From assembly GCA_902761695.1 (NCBI GenBank), contig CACWLT010000008.1, positions 1-45,219 of the forward strand: DNA of 45,219 bases, in the 5' to 3' direction. Position numbers and translations under genes: made by a program. This DNA comes from an uncultured Ruminococcus sp. GTDB lineage: Bacteria; Bacillota; Clostridia; Oscillospirales; CAG-272. The notes under the pieces are model-generated. The model was not told the DNA's origin. It saw only the letters and a program-made list of their open reading frames with translations, and ran no database searches. This document shows, piece by piece, positions 25,291 to 33,535 of this stretch (its first letter is position 1; each line of letters begins with the position of its first letter).

Positions 25291-25921
25291 TTTCCCGGAC
25301 CAGCGCGGTCAGGGTCTCGCCGTCGGAGAGGAGGTCGGCGGCGGCGCAGAAGGCGTTGACGGTCATGTCCCGGGGCAGGCCCAGCTTTTCGGCGAGGGCG
25401 GCGCGCTTTTCGGCGGATCCGGGGCCTCCGTTCAGGCCGAGATCATAGAGCAGGGCCTTTGTCACGGGGACACGGGCGCTTTTTTGCGCGGGATCCCCAT
25501 TCGGAGCTCCGTCCGGATCCCCGCCCGGGGTGCATTCGGGATGGGACGCGGCGAAACGGGCGAAGATGTCCCGCAGGATGTCGTCCGGCACGCCCTCCAC
25601 GCCTAAGATCCCGGCCTTCGAGGGGGCGGACTTCCGGGGCTCCTTGCCGGGGATGGCGGGGGTGTAGAGATCCCAGACCGGGACACCCTCCAGCATACCC
25701 CGGAGATGGGAGCGGATCAGCCGCCCGCCGCCGTCGCTGTCGGAGAGCAGGATCAGGCCGCGCTGGCCCAGACGCCGGATCAGGGCGCGCTTTTCCCGGT
25801 CGTTGAAGACGGAGAAGCCGCCCGTGGGGATGATGACGGCGTCCACCACTCCGGCGAGGCGGGCCTTGTCGTACTTCCCTTCCACGATGACGGGGATATT
25901 CAGGCGGATTTTATCGGCCAC
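25265..25921 (-). CDS. rnmV: Ribonuclease M5-like TOPRIM protein
   Basis: This 218-residue protein has a TOPRIM domain with the catalytic Glu in VIVEGKYDK (Glu14) and DSDGGG (Asp61, Asp63). A C-terminal DUF4093-like region follows. RNase M5 matures 5S rRNA in low-GC Gram-positives. The GTG at 25921 is chosen: GGGAGG lies in the end of holA and the start is four bases after the holA stop. The last residues (KGDAAS) and the stop are encoded by repeat A4, so the C-terminus has probably been rewritten. Pairing with holA suggests an operon. Confidence 0.85.
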   Translation of the reverse strand: MADKIRLNIPVIVEGKYDKARLAGVVDAVIIPTGGFSVFNDREKRALIRRLGQRGLILLSDSDGGGRLIRSHLRGMLEGVPVWDLYTPAIPGKEPRKSAPSKAGILGVEGVPDDILRDIFARFAASHPECTPGGDPDGAPNGDPAQKSARVPVTKALLYDLGLNGGPGSAEKRAALAEKLGLPRDMTVNAFCAAADLLSDGETLTALVRETEKGDAAS

Positions 25922-25925
25922 GGGC

Positions 25926-27152
25926 TCACCTCCCTCCGCGGCGGCCGGAATAGGCATTCCCGGAATAATTGTTCCCGGAAGAGACGTTCCCGGGGGCGGC
26001 GTTCCCCAGCGAGGTCAGGGAGCAGATCAGCCGCTCGATGGGGGCGTAGCTGTTGGATGAGCCGGACAGCCCCGATTTCAGCCGCCGGTCGGCCTCCAGG
26101 CAGAGGTTCAGAGCCTCGGCGTACCGGGAGGGGGGATTCTTTCCCACGGCGCGGTAGTAAAGCCCGGCGCGGTAGCTGTGCATCTTCATGGCGGCGGCGT
26201 AGTCGGAGGCGTCCCGTCCGTCGGAGGAGAAGGCGGCGGCGGCGTAGAGGTCGGATATGGCCCGGGAGATCTGCCCGAGGATCAGAAGGGGCTCTTCCCT
26301 GAGGGCCATCTTGATCCGGAGCAGGTTCAGGGCCCCCGCCAGATCGCCGTCCATGATGCAGTTGGCCAGCCCGAAGGCGTCGTCCTCGTCGTTGGCGGCC
26401 ACGCAGAGCCGGGCGTCCTCCAAGGTGACGACGCGGGGAGATCCGTCCCTCTCCGCCCGGTACGCGGCATAGGCGGCGGTTTTCGCCAGCTCGCCGGAGA
26501 GACGGTACATGCTCTTCCCGGCGGCGTTCAGGATCCACTTGTAGACCTCCGGGGCGGCGGTGAGGCCGTAGTCCGCGAAATGGCGCTCCATCCAGTGGAT
26601 CAGCCGGTTGTCGGACTGGTAGGGGAACTCCACGCAGGTCATAATTTTATCCGCGTCCCTGAGGAAGGGAGAGGGGGCCTTGGCCGTGCCCGGATCGAAG
26701 CCTCCCCCGACGGCCTTGACCACCATCACGGTGTCCTCCCCGGGATCCCCGACGGATTTCAGATACTCCATCAGGCGGTTCTGGGTCTTCCCGCCCTTCT
26801 TTGGGGCTGCTGCCTCCGTGGAGTCGTCCTCTTCCCCGTCCTCGCCGTCACCGGCCTTTCCCCGGGTTTTCAGGGAATCCACGGAGGAGAAGGTCATGGA
26901 GATGAATTTCTTCGGGCTCATCATGGGGGGAGCCAGCAGGGCGTCCTCCACGGCGGCAGCGTCAAACTCACCGTCCCCAAAGACGAACTCAAAGCAGTTG
27001 AAGGCGGCAAGCGACGGATCCTCTCCCACTGCGGCGCGCTTCATGTCGGCGGCGCGGCGGTTTTTCGTATAATCCTCGTCGCCGTAGAAGAAATAGAGCC
27101 CGCCCGGGACGCCGTTTTTCATCTCCTTCGCCAGATCGGCTTCCTTGATCAT
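25926..27152 (-). CDS. holA: DNA polymerase III delta subunit
   Basis: This 408-residue AAA+ clamp-loader subunit starts with the family pattern GLYFFYGDEDYTKNRRA. A helical lid and C-terminal collar domain end near residue 370 (LNLCLEADRRLKSGLSGS). Delta opens the beta clamp during loading. Two oddities are visible: an acidic low-complexity loop (GDGEDGEEDDSTEAAAPKKG, about 96-118) and a Gly/Asn/Ser tail with repeated SGN-type units (last 25 residues). The typical length is about 340. It has a perfect promoter at 27257-27285. Confidence 0.9.
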   Translation of the reverse strand: MIKEADLAKEMKNGVPGGLYFFYGDEDYTKNRRAADMKRAAVGEDPSLAAFNCFEFVFGDGEFDAAAVEDALLAPPMMSPKKFISMTFSSVDSLKTRGKAGDGEDGEEDDSTEAAAPKKGGKTQNRLMEYLKSVGDPGEDTVMVVKAVGGGFDPGTAKAPSPFLRDADKIMTCVEFPYQSDNRLIHWMERHFADYGLTAAPEVYKWILNAAGKSMYRLSGELAKTAAYAAYRAERDGSPRVVTLEDARLCVAANDEDDAFGLANCIMDGDLAGALNLLRIKMALREEPLLILGQISRAISDLYAAAAFSSDGRDASDYAAAMKMHSYRAGLYYRAVGKNPPSRYAEALNLCLEADRRLKSGLSGSSNSYAPIERLICSLTSLGNAAPGNVSSGNNYSGNAYSGRRGGR

Positions 27153-27213
27153 GGGGAAATCCTGCCTTTTTCGGGAATGACGCCGCTATTTCCGGAAAAG
27201 ATACCGGAAAGGA

Positions 27214-27242
27214 TGGAAAACTTCACATCCGGGGCGTATAAT
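27214..27242 (+). promoter_or_regulatory. Promoter of the DUF2974 gene
   Basis: TGGAAA, a 17-base spacer and TATAAT. It faces away from the holA promoter; the two overlap only slightly outside their core boxes. Confidence 0.65.
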
Positions 27243-27256
27243 AAACTCATACGACT

Positions 27257-27285
27257 ATTATACCCGTCCGGGGCGGATTTGTCAA
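27257..27285 (-). promoter_or_regulatory. holA promoter
   Basis: On the minus strand TTGACA, 17 bases and TATAAT, exact consensus. Confidence 0.88.
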
Positions 27286-27311
27286 TTCCCCGGCAGGGAT
27301 GGGAGGGCTTT

Positions 27312-28415
27312 ATGGCGGACGCGGTGAATATGCTGGATTATCTGGAATGGCGGGGGGATCTGCCCTTTTCCGCCGCTCCCTTCTGCGAGGCGGACAACCT
27401 GATTTTCGCCGTGCTGTCCTTCGTGGACTTCTCCCCGGCGGTGTCCGCCGATCCCCTGGGGACCCCGGTGAAGCTGCCGGATGTCTGGGAGGCGGTGCGG
27501 GAGAAATATCCCGACGGGGAGAACTTCGGCGAGGTGATCCCCCGGCACGTGAACACCCTGTTCGAGCGGGCGGCGGCGTCGGTGCGGTTCCGGGACGTGT
27601 ACGCGGCGGGCTTCCGCAACGTGATTGAGGAGGACGCGGTGACCCAGTTCGCGGCGGTGACCTTCATCCTGCCGGACGACTCCCTGTTCATCGCCTTCCG
27701 GGGCACGGACGACACGCTGGTGGGCTGGCGTGAGGACTTCCATCTGAGTTTTACAAAACCGGTGCACGCCCAGCAGCTGGCGGCGGATTACGTGGGGGAG
27801 ATGGCGGCGGTATACAGCGGGCCCATCCGGACGGGCGGCCACTCCAAGGGCGGCAATCTGGCGGTCTACGCGGCGGCCTTCTGTCCGGAGCATGTCCGGC
27901 GGCGGATCGTGACGGCTTACAGCAACGACGGCCCGGGGTTCCTCTCGGAGATCATCGAGAGTCCGGAATTCCGGGAGGCCGAGGGGAAGGTGGTCACCTT
28001 TGTGCCCCAGTCCTCCGTGGTGGGGATGCTCCTCGGCCACAACGAGTCCTATCAGGTGATCGAGAGCACAGAGCAGAACGGAATCATGCAGCACGACCCC
28101 TTCTCCTGGACGATTAGGGGACCGTCCTTCGTCCATCTGGGCGGGCTGTCCGCGGACGGGAAGCGGCACAACGAGACCCTGGCGGAATGGCTGGAGGGGA
28201 TCTCCCCGGAGGAGCGGCGGCGGTTCACGGACACGGTGTTCGGCCTGCTGGAATCCACGGGAGCCAAGACCGTCAGCGACCTCTCCACGGATCGGCTCCA
28301 GAAGCTGGGGACCCTGGCGAAGTCCTACACCGCCCTGGACAAGGAATCCCGGGACAACCTGAACTTCTTCCTCCGCAAGCTGGCCGAGGTCAACCTCCGG
28401 GCGGTGATGGAGTAA
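27312..28415 (+). CDS. DUF2974 (Mbeg1-like) alpha/beta hydrolase
   Basis: This 367-residue cytoplasmic protein starts [19 protein letters not shown], typical of DUF2974. The lipase-like nucleophile elbow [14 protein letters not shown] (about 177-190) places a serine after histidine, and [17 protein letters not shown] is the block before it. Family members are called Mbeg1-like and resemble lipases, but no substrate is known. GGGAGGG precedes the ATG. It has its own promoter, divergent from holA. Confidence 0.87.
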   Translation: MADAVNMLDYLEWRGDLPFSAAPFCEADNLIFAVLSFVDFSPAVSADPLGTPVKLPDVWEAVREKYPDGENFGEVIPRHVNTLFERAAASVRFRDVYAAGFRNVIEEDAVTQFAAVTFILPDDSLFIAFRGTDDTLVGWREDFHLSFTKPVHAQQLAADYVGEMAAVYSGPIRTGGHSKGGNLAVYAAAFCPEHVRRRIVTAYSNDGPGFLSEIIESPEFREAEGKVVTFVPQSSVVGMLLGHNESYQVIESTEQNGIMQHDPFSWTIRGPSFVHLGGLSADGKRHNETLAEWLEGISPEERRRFTDTVFGLLESTGAKTVSDLSTDRLQKLGTLAKSYTALDKESRDNLNFFLRKLAEVNLRAVME

Positions 28416-28441
28416 AGGCTCCGCCTTTGTTTCCTTACTCG
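28411..28441 (+). repeat. Nested palindrome between DUF2974 gene and uvrB
   Basis: GAGTAA/TTACTC encloses AAAGGC-TCC-GCCTTT, with GTTTCCTT after it. A second short stem (CCTTT-CC-GAAAGG) covers the uvrB ribosome site. This is the same arrangement as at the 3' ends of the family B copies. Confidence 0.6.
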
Positions 28442-28467
28442 TTAACTCCTTTCCGAAAGGTGTTTTT

Positions 28468-30489
28468 ATGAAAGACAACCGTTTCAAGCTCGTGGCTCCC
28501 TATAAGCCAACGGGGGATCAGCCCGAGGCCATCGAGAAGCTGACGGCCGGTCTGGAGGCGGGCATGCGGTGGCAGACCCTCATGGGCGTCACCGGGTCCG
28601 GCAAGACCTTCACCATGGCCAACGTCATCGCCAACCTCAACCGGCCCACATTGGTGCTCTCCCACAACAAGACCCTGGCGGCCCAGCTCTGCACGGAGTT
28701 CCGGGAGTTCTTTCCGGAGAACGCCGTGGAGTATTTCGTGTCCTACTACGACTACTACCAGCCCGAGGCTTACATCCCCGGGAAGGACATGTACATCGAG
28801 AAGGACGCCCTCATCAACGACGAGATCGACAAGCTGCGCCACTCCGCCACGTCGGCTTTGTTTGAGCGGCGGGACGTGATCATCGTGTCGTCGGTGTCCT
28901 GCATCTACTCCCTGGGTCCCCCGGAGGAGTACGCGGGGCAGATCGTGGGGGTCCGGCCGGGGATGGAGATCTCCATGGCGGCCCTCATGGCGAAGCTGGT
29001 GTCCATCGCCTACGAGCGCAACGACGTGAACTTCGTCCGGGACAAGTTCCGGGTGCGGGGGGACACGCTGGAGATCTATCCCGCCGGGTATACGGACAGG
29101 GCCGTGCGGGTGGAGTTCTTCGGGGACGAGATCGACCGGGTGTCCGAGGTGTCGCCGCTGACCGGTGAGACCTTCGAGGTGCTGAACTACGCGGCCATCT
29201 ACCCTGCCACCCACTACATGGTGGATCCGGCCATGCGGGAGAGGGCCTTCCGGGAGATCGAGGAGGAAATGGAGGAGCGGGTGGAGTGGTTCCGCTCCCA
29301 GGACCGGATGCTGGAGGCCCAGCGCATCGAGGAGCGGACCCGGTACGATCTGGAAATGCTCCGGGAGGTGGGCTTCTGCTCCGGCATCGAGAACTACTCC
29401 CGGGTGTTCGCGGGACGGGAGCCGGGGTCCACGCCCTTCTGCCTGCTGGACTACTTCCCCGACGACTACATCATGTTCATCGACGAGAGCCACGTCACGA
29501 TCCCCCAGGTGCGGGGCATGAGCGGCGGCGACCGGGCCAGAAAGACCAATCTGGTGGAGTACGGCTTCCGCCTGCCCTCCGCGTTCGACAACCGGCCCCT
29601 GTTCTTCGAGGAATTCGAGAGAAAGCTGAATCAGGTGGTGACCGTCTCTGCCACCCCCGCCGAATTTGAAGAAGAAAAGGCGGAGCAGGTGGTGGAGCAG
29701 ATCATCCGTCCCACGGGGCTCGTGGATCCCGAGGTGGAGGTGCGGCCCGTGGAGACCCAGGTGGACGACCTGATCGGGGAGATCCGGCAGCGGACGTCCC
29801 GGGGCGAGCGGGTGCTGGTGACCACGCTGACGCGGAAAATGGCGGAGGATCTGGCGGAATACCTTGACGAGCAGGGGATCCGGGTGAAGTACATCCACCA
29901 CAACATCGAGACCATGGAGCGGATGGAGCTGATCCGGAACCTGAGACTGGGCCTCTTCGACGTGCTGGTGGGCATCAATCTGCTGAGAGAGGGCATCGAC
30001 CTGCCGGAGGTGACGCTGGTGGGCATTCTGGACGCGGACAAGGAGGGGCTCTTCCGCTCGGCCAGATCCCTGATCCAGATGATCGGGCGGGCGGCCAGAA
30101 ACGCGGACGGCAAGGTGATTCTCTACGCGGACAAGATCACGGACTCCATGCGGCAGGCCATCGACGAGACGGAGCGCCGCCGGGCCATTCAGATCGCTTA
30201 TAACCAGGCTCACGGCATCGTGCCGAAGACCATCGAGAAGAAGGTGGGAGACCTGATCCAGATCGGGGCCTCCGAGGAGAACCGGAACAAGAAGGGCCGG
30301 CGGGAGAAGCCGAAGAACGGCACGACCCTGCCCGGCGAGGAGGCGTCCGTCCGTGCCGGGAAGGCGTCCCCGACCCAGGAGCTCGAGCGGCTCAAAGCGG
30401 AGATGCTCCAGTGCGCCAAGGAGCTGCGCTTCGAGGAGGCCGCCTTCCTGCGGGACAAGATCCGGGAGATGGAGAAGAACGCCAAATAA
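28468..30489 (+). CDS. uvrB: UvrABC excision nuclease subunit B
   Basis: This 673-residue DNA repair helicase has Walker [11 protein letters not shown] (about 34-43), the [12 protein letters not shown] block, MFIDESH (Walker B) and helicase motifs QMIGRAARN and [16 protein letters not shown]-terminal UVR domain ([21 protein letters not shown]) binds UvrC. It verifies damage handed over by UvrA. uvrA and uvrC are not in the window. A terminator follows at 30505. Confidence 0.98.
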   Translation: MKDNRFKLVAPYKPTGDQPEAIEKLTAGLEAGMRWQTLMGVTGSGKTFTMANVIANLNRPTLVLSHNKTLAAQLCTEFREFFPENAVEYFVSYYDYYQPEAYIPGKDMYIEKDALINDEIDKLRHSATSALFERRDVIIVSSVSCIYSLGPPEEYAGQIVGVRPGMEISMAALMAKLVSIAYERNDVNFVRDKFRVRGDTLEIYPAGYTDRAVRVEFFGDEIDRVSEVSPLTGETFEVLNYAAIYPATHYMVDPAMRERAFREIEEEMEERVEWFRSQDRMLEAQRIEERTRYDLEMLREVGFCSGIENYSRVFAGREPGSTPFCLLDYFPDDYIMFIDESHVTIPQVRGMSGGDRARKTNLVEYGFRLPSAFDNRPLFFEEFERKLNQVVTVSATPAEFEEEKAEQVVEQIIRPTGLVDPEVEVRPVETQVDDLIGEIRQRTSRGERVLVTTLTRKMAEDLAEYLDEQGIRVKYIHHNIETMERMELIRNLRLGLFDVLVGINLLREGIDLPEVTLVGILDADKEGLFRSARSLIQMIGRAARNADGKVILYADKITDSMRQAIDETERRRAIQIAYNQAHGIVPKTIEKKVGDLIQIGASEENRNKKGRREKPKNGTTLPGEEASVRAGKASPTQELERLKAEMLQCAKELRFEEAAFLRDKIREMEKNAK

Positions 30490-30504
30490 TCACGGCACAA
30501 GAAC

Positions 30505-30546
30505 GCCGGACCGATATGCGGAAAACATACCGGTCCGGCTGTTTTT
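30505..30546 (+). terminator. uvrB terminator
   Basis: GCCGGACCG/CGGTCCGGC with an inner ATATG/CATAC pair, then TGTTTTTAT. Confidence 0.88.
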
Positions 30547-30560
30547 ATCTGGTTTCTATT

Positions 30561-30760
30561 CATACTATTCTCAGTCTAAAAAGGAAATTCGATTAAGGCC
30601 TATGAAAAAAACAGAACCCGAAATGCGTTGTACGTTACCCCGTGCTGCACTTTGAGAAGAAAGCTGCACCAGTGGAATTATTAAAGTTCTTGCCGAGCAG
30701 CTTGCTGCTCCGGGCTTCTTTCAAGAAGCCGCGTTTCCCCTTTAGATTGAGATTAGTATC
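30561..30760 (+). repeat. Family A MITE-like repeat, copy A5
   Basis: This is a near-complete copy. The left end ATACTATTCTCAGTCTAAA and the inverted right end ATACTAATCTCAATCTAAA match at most positions. Both inner hairpins (GAGCAGC/GCTGCTC and GGCTTCTT/AAGAAGCC) are intact. It lies after the stop of the PHP gene. Confidence 0.85.
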
Positions 30761-30807
30761 AAACGCAGCTGTTTTGGCGCCGGCATGGATGCGCGGAGAT
30801 ACCCGGG

Positions 30808-31707
30808 TCAGCCTTCCTTCACCTTCACCGTCTGTCCCCAGGCATACCGGCCGGCGCGGTCGACGACTTCCACCCGGACGAAGGTTTCCCGGCCGGTGAG
30901 GGCAAATTCCCCGTGGGTCAGGGGTGCGTCCCCGGCGGCGTTGTCGGAGCGGTGGCCGGTCCAGGCGGTGTCCGTAAAATAGACTGCGGTCTTCACGTCA
31001 TCCTCCGGCGGGCAGTCCACGGAGACGATCCCGGCGTCCGCGTCGAAGGTCACGCTCATCCGGGGACCCTGGGAGGAATAAAAATCCCCGCGGCGCATGG
31101 TGGAGAGGATGGCTTCCTCCGTGCAGTCCTCCGCCCTCACCCAGATGAAGCTGCGGCACTCGTCGCCCTCGTACCAGTGGCAGTCGTCCACAGCGGCGGT
31201 CTTCCAGAAGATCCCCCGGGCCGCCAAGAGGTCCACGGTCTCGCCGGAATAGGGGCGGCAGTTCCGGGGCAGGTCGGAAGTGGAGTTGAAGATCTCCGTG
31301 TAGTCCACGTCCCGGAGGGGCAGCAGCTGATCCAGGCTGTTCATGGACCAGGCCGGGTGCGCCAGATCCGCCAGCCCTCCCGCCGCGTGGATCTTGTCGA
31401 TGCAGTTCTGGGGCGTGTCCTGACGGGTGACGCCGGGGTCGCCCCGGTAGCCGATGCCCACGATGTGGTAGATACCCTCCTGGACGGTGCGGCCGAAGTC
31501 GTACTCCGTACCGGACAAAAGGAGCATGCCGTTTTCATGGATCCGGGTTTCGGAGAGCTTCCAGTGGTCGGTGAGGCTCAGAAAGTCGTAGCCGTTTTTG
31601 CGGAACAGGGCGACGCAGTCCTCGGGGGAGATGCGCCCGTCGGAATTGGTTGTGTGCGTGTGGAGGTTGCCTTTGAACCAGCGCGCGCCGGTGGAATCGA
31701 TGTACAT
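30808..31707 (-). CDS. PHP domain metal-dependent phosphoesterase
   Basis: This 299-residue protein has the PHP metal motif HTHTTNSDG (His16, His18, Asp23), LSLTDHWK and further His/Asp clusters (HIVGIG, DLAHPAW, DDCHWYEG). These predict a di- or trinuclear metal site that hydrolyses a phosphoester. The C-terminal 80 residues are beta-rich. The substrate is unknown. It follows nanA by 78 bases on the same strand, so it may act in the same catabolic unit. AAGGAGA lies 12 bases before the ATG. Confidence 0.85.
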   Translation of the reverse strand: MYIDSTGARWFKGNLHTHTTNSDGRISPEDCVALFRKNGYDFLSLTDHWKLSETRIHENGMLLLSGTEYDFGRTVQEGIYHIVGIGYRGDPGVTRQDTPQNCIDKIHAAGGLADLAHPAWSMNSLDQLLPLRDVDYTEIFNSTSDLPRNCRPYSGETVDLLAARGIFWKTAAVDDCHWYEGDECRSFIWVRAEDCTEEAILSTMRRGDFYSSQGPRMSVTFDADAGIVSVDCPPEDDVKTAVYFTDTAWTGHRSDNAAGDAPLTHGEFALTGRETFVRVEVVDRAGRYAWGQTVKVKEG

Positions 31708-31784
31708 GATGAAAGAGGATCTCCTTGTTTATACCGAACCCGGTCCGAAAGCACGGGATGCGCTATCCGGATCAGGATTTGTAT

Positions 31785-32654
31785 TTATTCGACCTTCAGC
31801 GCCGCCAGAGCCTTTTCCGCTTCGGGAGACAGGGGCATGAAGGGTTCCCGGCACTCGCCGTAGTCGAGGCCGTTCAGCTTCAGGAGCAGCTTGCAGGAGG
31901 GCAGGACGCCGTATTTCAGCACCTCGGCGATGACCTGGTTGGCCTTGGCCTGATAAGCCAGCGCGCCGTGGGCGTCGTTTGCCATATAGGCGTTGTACAC
32001 GGCGAGGATGGTCCTCGGCTGGACGTTGTAGGTGGAGCCGATGCCGCCGTCCGCGCCCGCCGCCAGACCGGAGAGGAGCATTTCGTCGGAGCCGTTGTAG
32101 AAGACCTTGTCCGGGAAGGCGGAACGGATCCGCTCCAGCTGGAAGAAGTCCGAGGAGGTGAACTTCATGCCGCCCACGTTCGGGATGGAGAGGATCTCGG
32201 CGAGCTGGTCGGTGGAGAGGGTGGTGCCGGTCAGGACGGGGATGTTGTAGATGATGACGGGCAGGGAGGTCTCCGCAGCCAGCCGCTCGTAGTAGTGCTT
32301 CACCTCTCGGAAGCCGTACTTATAGTACAGTGGCGTCACGGAGGACACAGCCTTCGCGCCGCACTTTTCCGCGTGACGGGCCAGTTCCAGGCTGCCGGCG
32401 GTGGAGGTGGTGCCCACGTGGGCGATGACGGTGAGCCGGTCCCCCACGGAATCCATGACGGTTTCGAGGAGCGTTTTCCGTTCGTCCTCCGTCATGAGGA
32501 TCATTTCGCCGCTGGAGCCGCCCACGTAGAGGCCGTGAACGCCGGCGTCGGCGAGATACTTCGTCAGGGCGGCGACCCTGGCGGTATCCACGCCGTTTTC
32601 GTTGAAGGCGGTCATGAGTGCGGGCATGATGCCGCAAAGAGCTTTGTCTTTCAT
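31785..32654 (-). CDS. nanA: N-acetylneuraminate lyase (DapA/NanA superfamily)
   Basis: This 289-residue class I aldolase has GGSSGE (45-50), the Tyr in IIYNIP (Tyr136) and the Schiff-base Lys in GGMKFTSSDFF (Lys164), followed by GSTYNVQPR. The last two blocks fit NanA rather than DapA. It cleaves sialic acid to N-acetylmannosamine and pyruvate. The ATG at 32654 is chosen because GGAGG lies five bases upstream; the longer frame reads through repeat B3a. No nanE or nanK is in view, so the exact substrate is not certain. Confidence 0.83.
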   Translation of the reverse strand: MKDKALCGIMPALMTAFNENGVDTARVAALTKYLADAGVHGLYVGGSSGEMILMTEDERKTLLETVMDSVGDRLTVIAHVGTTSTAGSLELARHAEKCGAKAVSSVTPLYYKYGFREVKHYYERLAAETSLPVIIYNIPVLTGTTLSTDQLAEILSIPNVGGMKFTSSDFFQLERIRSAFPDKVFYNGSDEMLLSGLAAGADGGIGSTYNVQPRTILAVYNAYMANDAHGALAYQAKANQVIAEVLKYGVLPSCKLLLKLNGLDYGECREPFMPLSPEAEKALAALKVE

Positions 32655-32665
32655 AATTCCTCCGG

Positions 32666-32940
32666 AAGTAAGGTAGGAAACGCTACGCGTTTCCGGAATA
32701 TATGCCCCTGCGCGGGGCGGGCGGCACAGGGGACACCATCTCATGGCCGACTGATTTGCAAGCAAATCGGTGCCCCCTGTGCGGGTCCCCCTTGGCCGAA
32801 TGGCATAAGCTGACAGCACGCTCCTGAAACCAACCCCGACCGCGCAACCCACGCTTCGCGGCGAAACATGACGCCACCGATGGCGCGGGCCCGATCCGGA
32901 AGCTGAATAATCCAGATATCAAAACGCGCTTCCATTACAC
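32666..32940 (-). ncRNA. Family B structured RNA element, partial copy B3a upstream of nanA
   Basis: On the minus strand the 3' half is clear: GGCCAAGGGGGACC, then the stem CACAGGGG/CCCCTGTG, whose inner loop holds an added hairpin GATTTGC-TT-GCAAATC, then GGAAACGC-GTA-GCGTTTCC. The nanA GGAGG follows directly. The 5' half is diverged or replaced (about 32830-32940). Confidence 0.65.
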
Positions 32941-33029
32941 GGTCGCGATGGAGAGAAGACGGAACATCAAGTCCAGCCTCGCAGATTCATGTCTGTCTAT
33001 GAATAGGAAAGCACAACTTGAAGTCCAGC

Positions 33030-33346
33030 CCCCATAATCCAATGCGCGTTTCGATCGCTGTTTGCGAGGTCCCCGAGCAAACCGTGAAATCCATCTTCAG
33101 ATGGGATTTCACGCATGTTTCAGCTGACGCAACGGGTCCGCGCGAGGATTTTGGATTCACAATCGATTTTCGATGTGGATGTGAGCAGCCAGGATTATGC
33201 TCCCCGGCCAAGGAAACCCCCGCACGGGGGGAAACCTTCGGCCTGAGATGGTGTCCCCCCGTGCCTCCCGCCCTGAGCATGGTATCTCCGCCCGGCCCGC
33301 GCAGGGCCATTATTCGTTCCCAAACGCGCAGCGTTTGTTTCCTCTC
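33030..33346 (+). ncRNA. Family B structured RNA element, copy B3b
   Basis: This copy is in the opposite orientation to B3a and antisense to the surrounding minus-strand genes. It has GTTTGC/GCAAAC, GTGAAAT-CCATC/GATGG-GATTTCAC with one bulged G, GTCCGCGCGAGGA, the same GCACGGGGGGA/TCCCCCCGTGC stem as B1 and a 3' hairpin CAAACGC-GCA-GCGTTTG. In the last stem the outer G-C pair of B1 has become C-G. Confidence 0.7.
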
Positions 33347-33461
33347 CGCAGTCCGCAGACTGCGTTCCTCTTTGCTTGAAGCTTAGGATAAACTTCATCC
33401 TTCTCCGCAGTCGGGACAGGAATGTCCCGACGTGGCTGATTCCGTGCAGCGGAGGATTGCA
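33347..33461 (-). ncRNA. Family C structured RNA, copy C2
   Basis: On the minus strand a promoter (33468-33496) leads straight into this fold: closing stem CCTCCGC/GCGGAG, ATCAGCCACG followed by TCGGGAC-ATTCCT-GTCCCGA, then AAGTTTA-TCC-TAAGCTT (one U-G pair) and CGCAGTC-TGCG-GACTGCG. The loops match C1 while stem bases differ. It could be a small RNA or a leader; the downstream gene in this direction is nanA, about 700 bases away beyond B3. Confidence 0.65.
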
Positions 33462-33467
33462 CTGTGC

Positions 33468-33496
33468 ATTGTACCACATGCGCCGGGTAAAGTCAA
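33468..33496 (-). promoter_or_regulatory. Promoter of the family C2 RNA
   Basis: On the minus strand TTGACT, a 17-base spacer and TACAAT preceded by TGTGG (extended -10). The start would fall about seven bases before the C2 fold. Confidence 0.75.
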
Positions 33497-33535
33497 GCGA
33501 GGCGTTGAAGGGCGGCGCGGGGCGGTCATCCCCGG

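Noticed and set aside
32741..32935. 64-residue minus frame starting MEARFDIWIIQLPD, faintly like a MazF/PemK start
   Set aside because: It lacks the RPxVVVS-type continuation of that family and runs into the structured part of B3a. At best it is a broken fragment.
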